Part shown: in pieces, positions 50,699-60,693 of the stretch
Layout: each line of letters begins with the position of its first letter
Position numbering within the stretch: the stretch's first letter is position 1
From: Bifidobacterium anseris
GTDB lineage: Bacteria > Actinomycetota > Actinomycetes > Actinomycetales > Bifidobacteriaceae
NCBI RefSeq assembly: GCF_002860345.1
Contig: NZ_NMYC01000003.1
Span: 124,001-188,000 of the forward strand
Direction of reading: 5' to 3'
DNA: 64,000 nucleotides
Program-made: the position numbers and the translations under genes
Notes under the pieces: generated by a model
The model's input: only the letters and a program-made list of their open reading frames with translations
Database searches by the model: none
What the model was told of the DNA's origin: nothing

Positions 50699-51571
50699 TC
50701 AGACGTATCGTTCGACGACACGCAGCGAGTCGCGGTGGTTGCGCAGATAGTTGATCTGTTTGCGCCGCTCGTCGTGGTTGACCTGCGCTTCGGTCGATGC
50801 ATCCTCCGCGTGGCGTACAACGATGCGCGGGTCGTAATACAACGTCAGCCCGTGCCGCCTGCATCGCAGGACGAGGATGTCCTCCTCCATATACAGGAAG
50901 GTGCCCGGGTCGAAGGCTTCGTCGAAGGTGTGGAGGAACGTCGGCGTGAATATCAGGCACGAGCCGTGCAGTTTCACCGCCATGCTCGGCTGTCCGCTCT
51001 GCACGCGGGCCGTCCGCTCGGGCGTGCGCGAGTCTCTTTTGAGTCGTGCGAGCACGCCGTCTAGATGCGTGTGCAGCAGCAGCAGATTGCGCCGGATGTG
51101 CTTGCGCAGCGCATGGATCTGCTGCGGCGAATCGACGACTTCGGGCATCGGGTTCTGATGGCTGCCGTCCTTGCCGGAGATGATGTCCGGCCCGATCACC
51201 GCGCAGCCGGTGTCCTCATGATCCGTCACCGCCTGCCGCATCAGGTTGTCGCTCACGAGCGCCACGTCGTTGTTCAACGTGACGATGTAGTCGCAGCCGA
51301 GCTCGTTGCGGCAGTACGCGTAACCTCTGTTGTTACCGCGCGCGAAGCCCTCGTTGGCGTCGTTGTGCAGCAGCACGACGTCGCCGTCATGCCCGTAGCG
51401 CTGCTCAAGCCGCTCATAGCTGCCGTTCGCCGAATCGTTGTCGACGATGACGATTGTGTACGGGTTGTCCGCCTGCGCGCAGTGCCTGCGGATGGATTCG
51501 ACGCATGCGACCGTCTCATCATCGACGAGATAATGCAGGATCACGAAGCCGAAACGCGGCGACATCGCCAT
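50699..51571 (-). CDS. Family-2 glycosyltransferase (rhamnosyltransferase-like)
   Basis: A 290-residue GT-A enzyme similar in layout to WbbL/RfbF-type rhamnosyltransferases: VILHYLVDDETVACVESIRR, IVIVDNDSANGSYERLEQRY, NEGFARGNNRGYAYC and the DxD-like YIVTLNNDVAL. MEEDILVLRCRRHGL is the acceptor-side motif. There are no membrane helices. GGAGG lies six bases before ATG 51571. Its start directly abuts the stop of the upstream capsular-synthesis gene at 51573, so the two are tightly coupled. The donor is likely dTDP-rhamnose, given the rml genes (inference). Confidence 0.88.
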   Translation of the reverse strand: MAMSPRFGFVILHYLVDDETVACVESIRRHCAQADNPYTIVIVDNDSANGSYERLEQRYGHDGDVVLLHNDANEGFARGNNRGYAYCRNELGCDYIVTLNNDVALVSDNLMRQAVTDHEDTGCAVIGPDIISGKDGSHQNPMPEVVDSPQQIHALRKHIRRNLLLLHTHLDGVLARLKRDSRTPERTARVQSGQPSMAVKLHGSCLIFTPTFLHTFDEAFDPGTFLYMEEDILVLRCRRHGLTLYYDPRIVVRHAEDASTEAQVNHDERRKQINYLRNHRDSLRVVERYV

Positions 51572-51572
51572 C

Positions 51573-52508
51573 TCACACCTCCCCGTCGAGCACATGACGG
51601 AACAACGTCGGCGCGCCACCCACCTGCGTCGGATAGTGCAGCTTGTACGTCAGCTTGTTGATGTAGGTGTCCGCCGGCAGCGCCGGCTTCGCTTTCACCT
51701 GATCGAGCTGCTCGGACATGTCGAAGCTGGCGCTGTTGTTCTCCGGGACGGCGTCGATCATCGCCTTAACCTGCGGGATGTGCGTGTAGGCGTTGTAGAT
51801 GAACGAGTCGAACAGGAAGTATTCGGGGACGGCGTCGATGACGGAGAACACCTTGACGAAGCAGTCGTAGATGTATTTCATGAACGGGTTGCCGGGCACC
51901 GAGGCGAGGCAGTAGGTCGTCCACGGATACTCGGCGTGCTTCGAATTGATCGAATAGAACGGGTATTTGCCGAAATCGTCGGACAGATCGCCGGTCAGAT
52001 ACAGCGTGGAATCGAGCCACACTCCCCCATGCCGGTACAGCAGCATGACGCGCAGCGCATTGCAGAACGCGTTGATCGTCAAGGTCCCGGCTTCGCGACG
52101 CCGCACGAGCACCGGATCGATCTGCGCGTATTCACTGTAGTTGTCCTTCGTGATGATGATGACCTTGCGGCCGTTCGCATGCCTGACGATGCTGTCGATG
52201 CAGGCGCGCACAACCGGTGGCGTATGCTCGTCGAGCCCCTGCCACCAAGCCACCCAGATCGGGCCGTCGTTGGTCGTCGGCAACGACGCCATCCCCTCGG
52301 CGTCGAAGGGGATCGTCGCCATCTCCTTGCGCCACAGCGCATTATTGAACATCGCGTAGTAGCGGTCCTTGCATCGATGCGTGCAGTGATACAGCACGCC
52401 CCATGCCGCGATGCCGGGCCCCAGCAGCTTCGTGCAATTCTTCGCGGCGGACGCGATCTTGGAGAGCCGGTCAGGAAGATTGTGCAATATCGACATGGGC
52501 ACCATCAT
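51573..52508 (-). CDS. Capsular-polysaccharide-synthesis glycosyltransferase (Caps_synth/GT32-like), paralogue 1
   Basis: A 311-residue protein of the Caps_synth group. Motifs are GPIWVAWWQGLDEHTPPVVR, ACIDSIVRHANGRKVIIITK and the DxD-containing HGGVWLDSTLYLTGDLSDD. It is clearly paralogous to the gene at 56520-57434: both share GPIWV-WWQGLD, YTHIPQV-AMIDA and LPADTY-KL-YK. The start is uncertain (ATG 52508, 52505 or 52496; none has a clear ribosome site). The donor and acceptor sugars are unknown. It sits within the polysaccharide operon. Confidence 0.85.
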   Translation of the reverse strand: MMVPMSILHNLPDRLSKIASAAKNCTKLLGPGIAAWGVLYHCTHRCKDRYYAMFNNALWRKEMATIPFDAEGMASLPTTNDGPIWVAWWQGLDEHTPPVVRACIDSIVRHANGRKVIIITKDNYSEYAQIDPVLVRRREAGTLTINAFCNALRVMLLYRHGGVWLDSTLYLTGDLSDDFGKYPFYSINSKHAEYPWTTYCLASVPGNPFMKYIYDCFVKVFSVIDAVPEYFLFDSFIYNAYTHIPQVKAMIDAVPENNSASFDMSEQLDQVKAKPALPADTYINKLTYKLHYPTQVGGAPTLFRHVLDGEV

Positions 52509-52554
52509 ACGTTGGGCGTTGTCTTAGCGAACAGGACAAGAGATTGGCAGAGTA

Positions 52555-53649
52555 TCAGCCTCGCCGCAGCTTGGTCCACAGCAACGTCGCCATTGCGCCG
52601 TTCATCATCGGATTAGTCAGCGCCGCATAGCGGATGCGTTCGCCGCGGGACAACGCGCGCTTGTCGATCCTGCGCATCCTCGGACGCAATGCGCGCATGC
52701 ACTGCGCGCAGGCGCGGCGCGCGTCGCGCAGCCGGCGCGGATGGCCGGCGGCCGCGGCCTTGAGCTCCTGGAAGTACAGGTTGAGCTGTTCGGCGTTCCA
52801 CGCCCGGTACAACGCCTCGTCGTCGAGCAGGCCGTAGGCGTCGAGCAGGGACGCGCACTCGTCGATCGCATGATGGAAGGTGCCTTGGCGGATGCCGCCA
52901 AAGGTATGCGCCATCAGATCGCTGACGCGGTAATAATAGCCGGCGTAATCCAGATACACGATACGGTGCGCGTCATGGAAGGCCTGAATGTTGAACAGAT
53001 TGTCCTCCATGCGCGACAGCTGCGGATCGAAACGCAGCGCGTTGCCGGTGATGAACGCGTGGCGGTACAGCTTGCCCCACGGCACGCCGATGGCCGTCAC
53101 GAAGCCGTCGGGCTGAAGATGGGAGCCATCGAGCAACTGGTGGAACAGCGGCTTCTTCTCCTCCATCGTGCACGCGGTGAACGATGCCGGGAAGAAATGC
53201 TGGCGCACTTTGCGTTCGCCGTCGCATGCGATGCAGGTGCTCATCACGATGTCGGGGACGTCGTGTGCGACGTCGCATGCGTCGTACAACGTGCGCAGAT
53301 AGTCGTCCGCGACGTAGTCGTCCGGGTCGATGAAGCAGATCCATGCGCCGCGCGCATGCGCGAGCCCGGTGTTGCGCGCCGCGGAGACGCCGCCGTTGGG
53401 TTGCCGTACGAGCCGGATGCGCGCATCGCGTTCGGCGATCTGCGCGATGATGGCCGCGGAGTCGTCCGTCGAGCCGTCATCCACGGCGAGCACCTCGAAA
53501 TCCGTGAAGGTCTGCCTGAGCAGTGATTCCAGGCAGTCGCTGATATACGCCTGCTGGTTGTAGACCGGTATGACGATCGACACCGCCGGCGCGGCCGCCT
53601 GATCATCCGGATGCGTCGCGACGTTCGCGTCGACGTTGCCGTCGGTCAT
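52555..53649 (-). CDS. Family-2 glycosyltransferase
   Basis: A 364-residue GT2 enzyme: VSIVIPVYNQQAYISDCLES, the nucleotide-binding VLAVDDGSTDDS, PNGGVSAARNTGLAHARGAW and the DxD site CFIDPDDYVADDYL. The C-terminal 100 residues are helical and basic. The start ATG 53649 overlaps the stop of the preceding glycosyltransferase by the ATGA arrangement (53646-53649), which implies translational coupling. Upstream frame extensions are antisense to that gene and are rejected. The sugar specificity cannot be read from the sequence. Confidence 0.9.
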   Translation of the reverse strand: MTDGNVDANVATHPDDQAAAPAVSIVIPVYNQQAYISDCLESLLRQTFTDFEVLAVDDGSTDDSAAIIAQIAERDARIRLVRQPNGGVSAARNTGLAHARGAWICFIDPDDYVADDYLRTLYDACDVAHDVPDIVMSTCIACDGERKVRQHFFPASFTACTMEEKKPLFHQLLDGSHLQPDGFVTAIGVPWGKLYRHAFITGNALRFDPQLSRMEDNLFNIQAFHDAHRIVYLDYAGYYYRVSDLMAHTFGGIRQGTFHHAIDECASLLDAYGLLDDEALYRAWNAEQLNLYFQELKAAAAGHPRRLRDARRACAQCMRALRPRMRRIDKRALSRGERIRYAALTNPMMNGAMATLLWTKLRRG

Positions 53650-54542
53650 TTGCGATACTCCTCGATATGCATGCGCACGCCATCGCGGATGCCGCGGCAG
53701 TATGCGCTGAGTTTGGCGACGCGGTGGCCTTCGAACACCAATGACAGCACCATCAGCATCGGAATCTCCGTCAGTCCTTCCAGACCGGTCCACCGATGGT
53801 ACTTCTTCCAGAAGATGATGCGGTTGCGTGCCTGATAGTAGCAGCGTATCGGACCGTAGCCGAGTTTGTACAGCGGCTGCCACACGATCTTGCCTCCGGG
53901 ACCGCGTCGCGGCACCCTGACGAAGGTCTTCTCTGATTTGCCTTTCTCATGGATCAGGCAGGCGCGGTTGTCCTTAACGATCGTGTATCCGTTGAGCAGC
54001 AGCCGTTCGTTGAAATCGAAGTCAACATAATCGATGAACAGCGCATCGTCGAAACCACCGACGGCGAGCGCCGCCTCGACGTCGTTGAGCGTGCCGGAGG
54101 TGATCGCGCCGTGCTTGGCCGCGTGCGTGAGCCGTTCGAGCGGCGGCATCGTCATCGCGCGGTATTCCTCCATCGTCATGCGGTTGCGGTCGAGGATGAA
54201 GGGGCTGACCATCGCCACGTCGCCGCTCAGATGCCGTTCGAGTTCGTCGCACATGCCTTCGGTCGGCACGCTGTCCTGATCGAGCATCAGGATATGTGCG
54301 TATCCGCCGTCATGCGCGGCCGCAAGCAGCTGGTTGAGCGCGAACGCGATGCCGCGGTTCTCGGTGTCGGCGATCACATGCACATTGTCGAATTCGCCTT
54401 CGCACAGCGCATGCACGTCCTGCGCGTTCGCGGAGCCGTTGTCGTAGACGAACACCTGCCGCACCTGCGGCGCGGTGGCGCGCAGATTCGCCCGCAACCG
54501 TTCGATCTCGGGGTTGAAGGCGACGATTCCAGCACAACGCAT
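53646..54542 (-). CDS. RfbF-type rhamnosyltransferase (GT2)
   Basis: A 298-residue enzyme beginning directly with the fold (CAGIVAFNPEIERLRANLRA). QVFVYDNGSANAQDV, NRGIAFALNQLLAAAHDGGY and the DxD site ILMLDQDSVPTEGM follow the RfbF/RgpB pattern. FDDALFIDYVDFDFNERLLL is the hallmark acceptor motif of bacterial rhamnosyltransferases. With dTDP-rhamnose genes in the same operon, rhamnosyl transfer is a reasonable prediction. GAGGAACC precedes ATG 54542. Confidence 0.9.
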   Translation of the reverse strand: MRCAGIVAFNPEIERLRANLRATAPQVRQVFVYDNGSANAQDVHALCEGEFDNVHVIADTENRGIAFALNQLLAAAHDGGYAHILMLDQDSVPTEGMCDELERHLSGDVAMVSPFILDRNRMTMEEYRAMTMPPLERLTHAAKHGAITSGTLNDVEAALAVGGFDDALFIDYVDFDFNERLLLNGYTIVKDNRACLIHEKGKSEKTFVRVPRRGPGGKIVWQPLYKLGYGPIRCYYQARNRIIFWKKYHRWTGLEGLTEIPMLMVLSLVFEGHRVAKLSAYCRGIRDGVRMHIEEYRK

Positions 54543-54591
54543 CAGCGTGGTTCCTCGATTCTGTGAAGACTGTTTGGGCCGCTCGCGGACA

Positions 54592-55356
54592 TCAGATCCT
54601 GTGCAGATACATGAGCGATTTGACGCGCGACCTCAGATTCGCCTTCCATGCCGTTTCGTCCGGCATGTACACCGGGTAGCGTTTGACGTTCAGCTGCTGG
54701 GCGTCCACCCAGATGTTGAGCAGACGTTCGGCGAGGAAGCCGTACAGACGCCTGTTGTAGGCGTCGTATCCGGAGACGTCGAGCATCGCTCGTGCCTCGT
54801 CGAGAATGCCGAACAGCCATGTCATGTAGGCGTCGAAGCGCGGTGCGGACATGACGAACATGTTGTAGCAGCTCAGGTCGTGCCTGCGCATCAGCGCGTC
54901 GAAGGCTGGCACGAACTGGGGCGTGCGGCGGTTGACGATCGCGCGGACTGTCTTGAGGTCGTCGATGTTGTGGAACTGCGCGAACTGCGTGCCGATCGTC
55001 TTCGTCAGCACCCACGGCTCGGGCAGTATGATGTCATACCGCTGCAGATCCTGCGAGAGCACCGATGCGGGGACGATCCGTGTCTTGTGGTGGTCGGTGT
55101 AAAAGTAGCGGCGGTAATGCACGAATCCGACGTTGTCGTCGCCCAGATTCGCGTTCTTCCACACCCAATACTGCGCCGTCAGTTCGCAGAACTCGGGATT
55201 AAGCGCGGAGATGTTGTCGCCCGTGTCGTCGCGCACCGCGATCGACGCAGTGTTGTTTGCGGCGCCGGCCAGGATCGGCGTGTAACCTTCCAGGTTCGGG
55301 GCGTCGAAGTCCTTGTGGGAGACGATGTACATCTGGGTGGGTTTCAGCTCCTGCAT
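54592..55356 (-). CDS. DUF4422 protein, putative glycosyltransferase
   Basis: A 254-residue protein matching the DUF4422 family found in polysaccharide loci. The start is MYIVSHKDFDAPNLEGYTPI. LNPEFCELTAQYWVWKNANL and GFVHYRRYF are the family signatures, and RYDIILPEPWVLTKTIGTQF follows. Family members such as galactopyranosyl/galactofuranosyltransferases support a transferase role; the sugar is not known. ATG 55356 has AGGGG at good spacing. ATG 55371 overlaps the previous stop in the ATGA form and is the alternative. Confidence 0.85.
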   Translation of the reverse strand: MQELKPTQMYIVSHKDFDAPNLEGYTPILAGAANNTASIAVRDDTGDNISALNPEFCELTAQYWVWKNANLGDDNVGFVHYRRYFYTDHHKTRIVPASVLSQDLQRYDIILPEPWVLTKTIGTQFAQFHNIDDLKTVRAIVNRRTPQFVPAFDALMRRHDLSCYNMFVMSAPRFDAYMTWLFGILDEARAMLDVSGYDAYNRRLYGFLAERLLNIWVDAQQLNVKRYPVYMPDETAWKANLRSRVKSLMYLHRI

Positions 55357-55367
55357 CGGTTGTCCCC

Positions 55368-56252
55368 TCATGCGCGACGCGCCGCGCGTTTGGCGTCGAT
55401 CTTGCCTTTGCGGTTGCCGACATAGCGGAACACGCAATCGATGAAGAACGAGCCCATGTCGATGATCCTGCCTTGGGCGAGCAGTCCCTTCATCGTATGG
55501 CCCACCATCGCGAAGCCTTCGCCGGTGATCGGCGCCGAGCCGAGGATGTCGCGGTGCTTCTCCATCTCCACGCCCTGCAGATAGTTGCGCTTGTACTGCT
55601 GCCGCCATGTGAAATTGTGCGAATGGATGACCGCCGCCTGTGCCTCGTAGACGACATGCCACCCGGCATGCAGCAGGCGCGCCGCGATGAACATGTCCTC
55701 GTTCGTCAGCACCGGGTTCTCGAAGCCGCCTACCTCAAGATACGCGGTGCGCCGGTAGGCGGCGCAGACGTCGGAAGCACGGAACGCGTTGATGCCCAGA
55801 CGCCGCACATCCTGCGGCGTAATGGTGAAGGAACTCGGCCCATAGGTGAATTCCCTGACGAGCGTCTCCGCCGGGCGCGCATCGGCGCGTGGTATCTGAC
55901 GGCCGTAGACGAGCGCGACACGCTCCTGCTTGAACGGCGCGAGCACGGCATCGATGTATTGGTCGCTTTCGGGAAGCGCGTCCTGCGTAAGGAACAGCAC
56001 AAAATCGCCGCTGCTTTCGCGTAGGGCCATGTCCCTCGTGCCCCCGTGGTTGAAATCCTTGCGGTCGATGACGATAAGACGCACTTCGGGATGACGGCGC
56101 ACGAGGTCACGCGTGTCGTCGTCGGAGGAGGAGTCCACGACGATGATTTCGTCGGGCACCCTGCGCTGATGCTCCAAGCTGGTCAGCAGATCGTCAATCA
56201 TCGTTCCCGCATTCAGCGTGGGGATGATGACTGAAACATTCGTCTGAGGCAT
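55368..56252 (-). CDS. Family-2 glycosyltransferase (rhamnosyltransferase-like)
   Basis: A 294-residue GT2: NVSVIIPTLNAGTMIDDLLT, EIIVVDSSSDDDTRDLVRRH, and DRKDFNHGGTRDMALRESSG leading to the acidic site FVLFLTQDALPES. EVGGFENPVLTNEDMFIAAR is the acceptor-domain motif common to rhamnosyltransferases of this family. The FNHGGTR sequence is typical of that branch. GAAAGGAATCC precedes the ATG. The next gene downstream is coupled by an ATGA overlap or close spacing. Upstream lies a 267-bp gap with no gene. Confidence 0.9.
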   Translation of the reverse strand: MPQTNVSVIIPTLNAGTMIDDLLTSLEHQRRVPDEIIVVDSSSDDDTRDLVRRHPEVRLIVIDRKDFNHGGTRDMALRESSGDFVLFLTQDALPESDQYIDAVLAPFKQERVALVYGRQIPRADARPAETLVREFTYGPSSFTITPQDVRRLGINAFRASDVCAAYRRTAYLEVGGFENPVLTNEDMFIAARLLHAGWHVVYEAQAAVIHSHNFTWRQQYKRNYLQGVEMEKHRDILGSAPITGEGFAMVGHTMKGLLAQGRIIDMGSFFIDCVFRYVGNRKGKIDAKRAARRA

Positions 56253-56519
56253 CCTGGATTCCTTTCGGGAGCACCTATCACTTCTGCGCGCACCGATTGC
56301 GTATTCGTCCTGTACGTCACCAGTGTAATCAACGCACGGTATGCAGCCTGCGTATCGCCATGAGCATGGCGGCGCGGCATGGCGACGAGCCTTTCAGGCG
56401 ATGATTACGAGTGGCCATCGTAGCACACGAAGCTCGAATGCCTCCATGCCGGCGGCTTCGTCGGCATATCCTTGGCATATTGTGGGCACATCGTCAGCAC
56501 ATGGGAAGCGCCGTATCGT

Positions 56520-57434
56520 TCACAGCGTGCCGTCGAGCACCGCGCCGTACACGGTATGCGCGGCGGGAATCTGCTGCACGTTCTTATAGGAGAGCTTGTA
56601 CGCATAGGTGTCGGCCGGCAGGTCCACGCTCGCATCGGCGAGCTTGCCCGCAAGATACAGCCGATGCAGGTTGTTGACCGGCTCCGCGTCGATCATCGCG
56701 CGCACCTGCGGGATATGCGTATACGCGGCGGAGAGCATCACGTCGATCATGAAATAGTCGGGGATGTGGTCGGTCAGCCCATACAGCGCGACGAAGGCCT
56801 GCAGCATATAGGAGAACAATGGATTCCCCTGCTTGCCTCCCATGAAGTAGCCGGTCCAGTTGCGCGTGGGCGCGCTCTGATGGTTCGGAATCGAATAGAA
56901 CGTGTATCGCCTGACGTCGTCGGACAGGTCGGCGGTCAGATACATCGTCGCGTCCATCCACATGCCGCCATGCTCCTTCAACACGGCGAAACGGACGATG
57001 TCGGACAAGGTCGTGATCGTGACCTTGCCGTCGTGCACCTTGCGCATGATCGACGGATCCAGCGACGCGTACTGCTCGACCGTGTCCTTCGTGATGAGGC
57101 GGACCTCGCGCCCGCTGGCGTGACGCTTGATGCTGTCAATGCAGGCGCGGACGATCGGGGGCTCGGAGCCGTCCAGACCCTGCCACCACATGACCCATAT
57201 GGGTCCGTCATTGGTCACGGGCATCGTGGCGAGCGCGTCGGCGTCAAAGGGGATGTCCTTCATGAAGCGCTTCCATGACGCCTCGACGAGCTTGGCATAA
57301 TATGCACCGATATTACGATGTGCCAGATGATGCATCAGGCTCGTCATCCCCATCCGCGGCCCGAACAGGCGGGTCGCGCTGCACACGTACTGCAGCTTCG
57401 TGCGGATCTTCCCCATCGTCGACGACCATCCCAT
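56520..57434 (-). CDS. Capsular-polysaccharide-synthesis glycosyltransferase (Caps_synth/GT32-like), paralogue 2
   Basis: A 304-residue protein of the same group as 51573-52508, with GPIWVMWWQGLDGSEPPIVR, ACIDSIKRHASGREVRLITK and the DxD motif HGGMWMDATMYLTADLSDD. The two copies are alike over their whole length, which points to an old duplication inside the locus with divergence of substrate. ATG 57434 (MGWSSTMGK) is chosen because GAGGGAAC precedes it; the frame extends 20 residues further to 57494 with a Cys-rich leader that is not conserved in the paralogue. A short inverted repeat near 57483-57520 separates it from ugd. Confidence 0.85.
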   Translation of the reverse strand: MGWSSTMGKIRTKLQYVCSATRLFGPRMGMTSLMHHLAHRNIGAYYAKLVEASWKRFMKDIPFDADALATMPVTNDGPIWVMWWQGLDGSEPPIVRACIDSIKRHASGREVRLITKDTVEQYASLDPSIMRKVHDGKVTITTLSDIVRFAVLKEHGGMWMDATMYLTADLSDDVRRYTFYSIPNHQSAPTRNWTGYFMGGKQGNPLFSYMLQAFVALYGLTDHIPDYFMIDVMLSAAYTHIPQVRAMIDAEPVNNLHRLYLAGKLADASVDLPADTYAYKLSYKNVQQIPAAHTVYGAVLDGTL

Positions 57435-57534
57435 CGCGTTCCCTCGAATTACGTTTACATTCCAACAGCAAGATGCAAGATGGATGGACGCCACGCGTTG
57501 ACCAACACTCGACGTCCATCAGCTGAATCACAGC

Positions 57535-58779
57535 TCAATCGCGCTTGAACAGGTCTCGCGTATAGACCTTGTTCGCGACGTCGGTGAGTTCGTCGTTCCA
57601 GCGGTTGGCGACGATGATCGTCGCCGCGTCCTTGAACGCGTCGAGGTCATGCGTGACCGGGCTGCCGAAGAACTCCTCGTCGTCCAGCGTCGGCTCGTAG
57701 ACGACGACCGGAACGCCCTTCGCCTTGATGCGCTTCATGATGCCCTGGATGCTCGACTGGCGGAAGTTGTCCGAGCCGGACTTCATCGTCAGGCGGTAGA
57801 TGCCGACGGTCGGCTTCTCGGCGCCTTCGATCTTCGCGAGGATCTGTTCGGCGATGAAGTCCTTGCGCGTGCCGTTGGACGCGACGATCGCCTCGATGAG
57901 GTTCTGCGGCACATCCGCGTAGTTCGCGAGCAGCTGCTTCGAATCCTTCGGCAGGCAGTATCCGCCGTATCCGAAGGACGGGTTGTTGTAATGGCCTCCG
58001 ATACGCGGATCGAGGCAGACGCCGCGGATGATCTCGGCCGTGTTGAGGCCGCGCGATTCGGCATAGGTGTCCAGCTCGTTGAAATAGGCGACGCGCAACG
58101 CCAGGAAGGTGTTGGCGAACAGTTTGATCGCCTCGGCCTCGGTCGTGCCGCACACCAGTTCGGGAATGCCGGTCGTGCCGTCCGCATTCACGCGCTCATG
58201 CTCCTCCGGCGCCGCGCCCTGCGCGAGCAGATTCGCGAAGACGTGCGCCGCTTCGACGGCCTGCTCGTCGTCCATCGGCGCGCCGACGACGATGCGCGAC
58301 GGATGCAGGTTGTCGTACAGCGCGTGACCCTCGCGCAGGAACTCCGGGGAGAAGATGATCTTCTCGTCGCCGGTCTTCTCGCGCAGCTGCGCCGTGTAAC
58401 CGACCGGAATCGTCGACTTGATGACGATCCAGCAGTCCGGGTCGTATTCGCGAATCGCCTTGATCGCCGCTTCGACGCTCGAGGTGTCGAAGTAGTTCTT
58501 CTTCGGGTCGTAGTTCGTCGGCGTCGCGACGACCGCGTAGTCGGCGCCGGTGTAGGCCACGGCCGGATCGGTCGTCGCCTGGAAGTCGAGTTCCATCGTA
58601 CCGTCACGCTTGCCATCGAGGAAGCGCGTGATCTCCACGTCCACAATCGGGCTCGTGCACTCGTTGAGCATCTCGACCTTCTTCGGGACGATGTCCAACG
58701 CATGCACCTCGTTGTGCTGCGCGAGCAGCAATGCCACGGACAGGCCCACATAGCCGGTGCCGGCAACCGCAATCTTCAT
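57535..58779 (-). CDS. ugd: UDP-glucose 6-dehydrogenase
   Basis: Oxidises UDP-glucose to UDP-glucuronate, giving the polysaccharide an acidic sugar. It begins with the NAD loop [20 protein letters not shown]. The catalytic Cys275 lies in [11 protein letters not shown], and [20 protein letters not shown] is the substrate-binding block. At 414 residues it is of the short bacterial type. An extra ATG one codon upstream (58782) is possible. It follows the priming transferase by about 45 bp and heads the sugar-assembly genes. No further uronate-modifying gene is seen. Confidence 0.96.
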   Translation of the reverse strand: MKIAVAGTGYVGLSVALLLAQHNEVHALDIVPKKVEMLNECTSPIVDVEITRFLDGKRDGTMELDFQATTDPAVAYTGADYAVVATPTNYDPKKNYFDTSSVEAAIKAIREYDPDCWIVIKSTIPVGYTAQLREKTGDEKIIFSPEFLREGHALYDNLHPSRIVVGAPMDDEQAVEAAHVFANLLAQGAAPEEHERVNADGTTGIPELVCGTTEAEAIKLFANTFLALRVAYFNELDTYAESRGLNTAEIIRGVCLDPRIGGHYNNPSFGYGGYCLPKDSKQLLANYADVPQNLIEAIVASNGTRKDFIAEQILAKIEGAEKPTVGIYRLTMKSGSDNFRQSSIQGIMKRIKAKGVPVVVYEPTLDDEEFFGSPVTHDLDAFKDAATIIVANRWNDELTDVANKVYTRDLFKRD

Positions 58780-58825
58780 CATGTTCTCGATTCTTCTGGT
58801 TTCGGTTTGGTTGGTTTATTGTTGC

Positions 58826-60361
58826 TCAGTACGCGCCGTGCGGATGCACGACGATGCCGATCGTGCGCAGGATGTAGACGACGTCACCAAGGACGCTCCA
58901 ATCCTGCACGTAGCTCACATCGAGCTGACGGCTTTCCTCTTCGTTCAGGTCGTTACGGCCGGAGACCTGCCACGGACCGGTGATGCCCGGCTTGACCAAC
59001 AGGCGCGTCGCATAGACCTGATCGTATTCCTCGACTTCGAAGTCACGCTGCGGACGGGGGCCCACGACGCTCATCGAACCCGTGAACACGTCGAAGAACT
59101 GCGGCAGCTCATCGAGGCTCGTCTTGCGGATGAAGTTGCCGACCTTCGTGATGCGCGGATCATGCTTGAGCTTGTAGCGTGCGCCCATCTCCTGACCATT
59201 CGCTTCGAGCACTTCCTTGAGATGCTTGTCGGCGTCCACACGCATCGAGCGGAACTTGTGGATATAGAACGGCTTGCCATGCAAACCGATGCGTTCCTGC
59301 TTGTAGAAGATCGGGCCGCCGTCCTCGATTTTGATCGCCAATGCGACGATGAGCATGATCGGCGACGACAGGATGATCGCGATCGACGAGACGATCAGGT
59401 CGAAGATGCGCTTCTTGATGCGCGACGCCGGCGAATACTGCGGCAGGCTGATCGTCATGATGCTCATGCCCTGGATGTTGCGCATCTGCGTCGCGTGCTC
59501 GGCGATGTCGAGCGCCGACGTGATCAGCGCGATCTCCAGATTGAGGGCCTCCATCTGCACGGCGAAGGTGCTCAAGTTGTCGGAGAAGCGATCGAGCACA
59601 TCGGTGACCATGACGGTCTGCGCGCCGGTCTGCGCGATGCGCGCGGCGAGGTCGTCGCCGTAGGTGATTGGCTGGATGAACTCGCCCCAGGCCTCCTCCA
59701 CCTCGGCCTTGAGCAGATTACGGTCCGGATCTGCCTCGATGAGTCCGGAGACCGGGTTCACGCGAATCGGGCAGACACGAACCGGCTTGTAGTTGAGCTG
59801 CTTGCGCTGGTTGAGGAACTTGAGAATCTGTCCGATGCCCTCCGGAGAGCCGACGATAACGGTCGGATAGGCGTATTCGCCCTTGCGGTGGCGCGCCGTC
59901 AGGAACATCCTCGCGACCATGCGCACGATCATCTCAACGATCCAGACACACAGGCAGGTCACAGTGACATCGGCCAGCGAAATCGTCGTCTGCATGATGT
60001 AGTTGACGGCGCAGATGCTGATCCAGCTGATGCACGTCGCCTTGAGCAGCAGGACATTGAGCTGGTAGCCGTCGGCGAACACATGACGGTGGTAGACGCC
60101 GGCAACGCGCGCGCAGAACACCCAGATGATCGCGCATACCGCCGCGTACAGGTACGGATTGATCGTGACGTTCCACTGCAGGCGCGTTGTGAAGACGCGC
60201 ATCTCTCTGTACATCGCCATGACACCCAGATTCACGCAGAAGAACACCAGCGCGTCGAACACCATGAGCGCAAGGTTCATGACGAATCGCCATTGCAACA
60301 CCTTGGCGGATTGGCGGTCGACCTGCTGAGCCAGTTGCGCGTCGCTCTGCGTTCCGCTCAT
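58826..60361 (-). CDS. Undecaprenyl-phosphate sugar phosphotransferase (priming glycosyltransferase)
   Basis: Starts repeat-unit assembly by moving a hexose-1-phosphate to undecaprenyl phosphate. The N-terminal half has four to five membrane helices; a CoA-binding-like domain follows. The C-terminal catalytic domain begins at [20 protein letters not shown] and contains [40 protein letters not shown] and VGPRPQ, the WbaP/CpsE signature. 511 residues. GAGGGAG precedes ATG 60361; the ATG one codon earlier is the alternative. It is the first gene of the polysaccharide operon. The sugar (galactose or glucose) is not certain. Confidence 0.94.
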   Translation of the reverse strand: MSGTQSDAQLAQQVDRQSAKVLQWRFVMNLALMVFDALVFFCVNLGVMAMYREMRVFTTRLQWNVTINPYLYAAVCAIIWVFCARVAGVYHRHVFADGYQLNVLLLKATCISWISICAVNYIMQTTISLADVTVTCLCVWIVEMIVRMVARMFLTARHRKGEYAYPTVIVGSPEGIGQILKFLNQRKQLNYKPVRVCPIRVNPVSGLIEADPDRNLLKAEVEEAWGEFIQPITYGDDLAARIAQTGAQTVMVTDVLDRFSDNLSTFAVQMEALNLEIALITSALDIAEHATQMRNIQGMSIMTISLPQYSPASRIKKRIFDLIVSSIAIILSSPIMLIVALAIKIEDGGPIFYKQERIGLHGKPFYIHKFRSMRVDADKHLKEVLEANGQEMGARYKLKHDPRITKVGNFIRKTSLDELPQFFDVFTGSMSVVGPRPQRDFEVEEYDQVYATRLLVKPGITGPWQVSGRNDLNEEESRQLDVSYVQDWSVLGDVVYILRTIGIVVHPHGAY

Positions 60362-60364
60362 CAT

Positions 60365-60693
60365 TCTCCCTCTGATGAAATGACATGGTCATCTGATGCG
60401 TAAACGACGTCGCATCACGGCACGGATCACAAGTCCCCGCGCATACGAACATTCATCATAACGCGAACCATGTTCAGGCCGTCCCCGTTGCGCACGCGTC
60501 CATACATCCGCGTAGACACCTCCGTTCGTTTCTCGAATAGTGAATAGGGAATGCCCCCTGTCTAATATTGTGTCGAGGTATCTCAACTACGCCGAGCATC
60601 CCACAGCATCCATGCGCCCACGTCAAGGCCACCACCGACACGCCTTGCACCGTTGCACGCATGACGACGGATGCCGATTCGAAGGAGGCCACG
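60365..60693. other. Divergent promoter region, no gene seen
   Basis: This 329-bp gap separates the minus-strand polysaccharide operon from the plus-strand acidic-protein gene. On the plus strand TAATAT at 60563-60568 is a candidate -10 box, with no good -35. A small stem TGATGCG/CGCATCA (60394-60400 with 60411-60417) lies in the likely leader of the priming transferase gene. An in-frame upstream extension of the acidic-protein gene is open here but lacks conservation signs. Confidence 0.4.
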
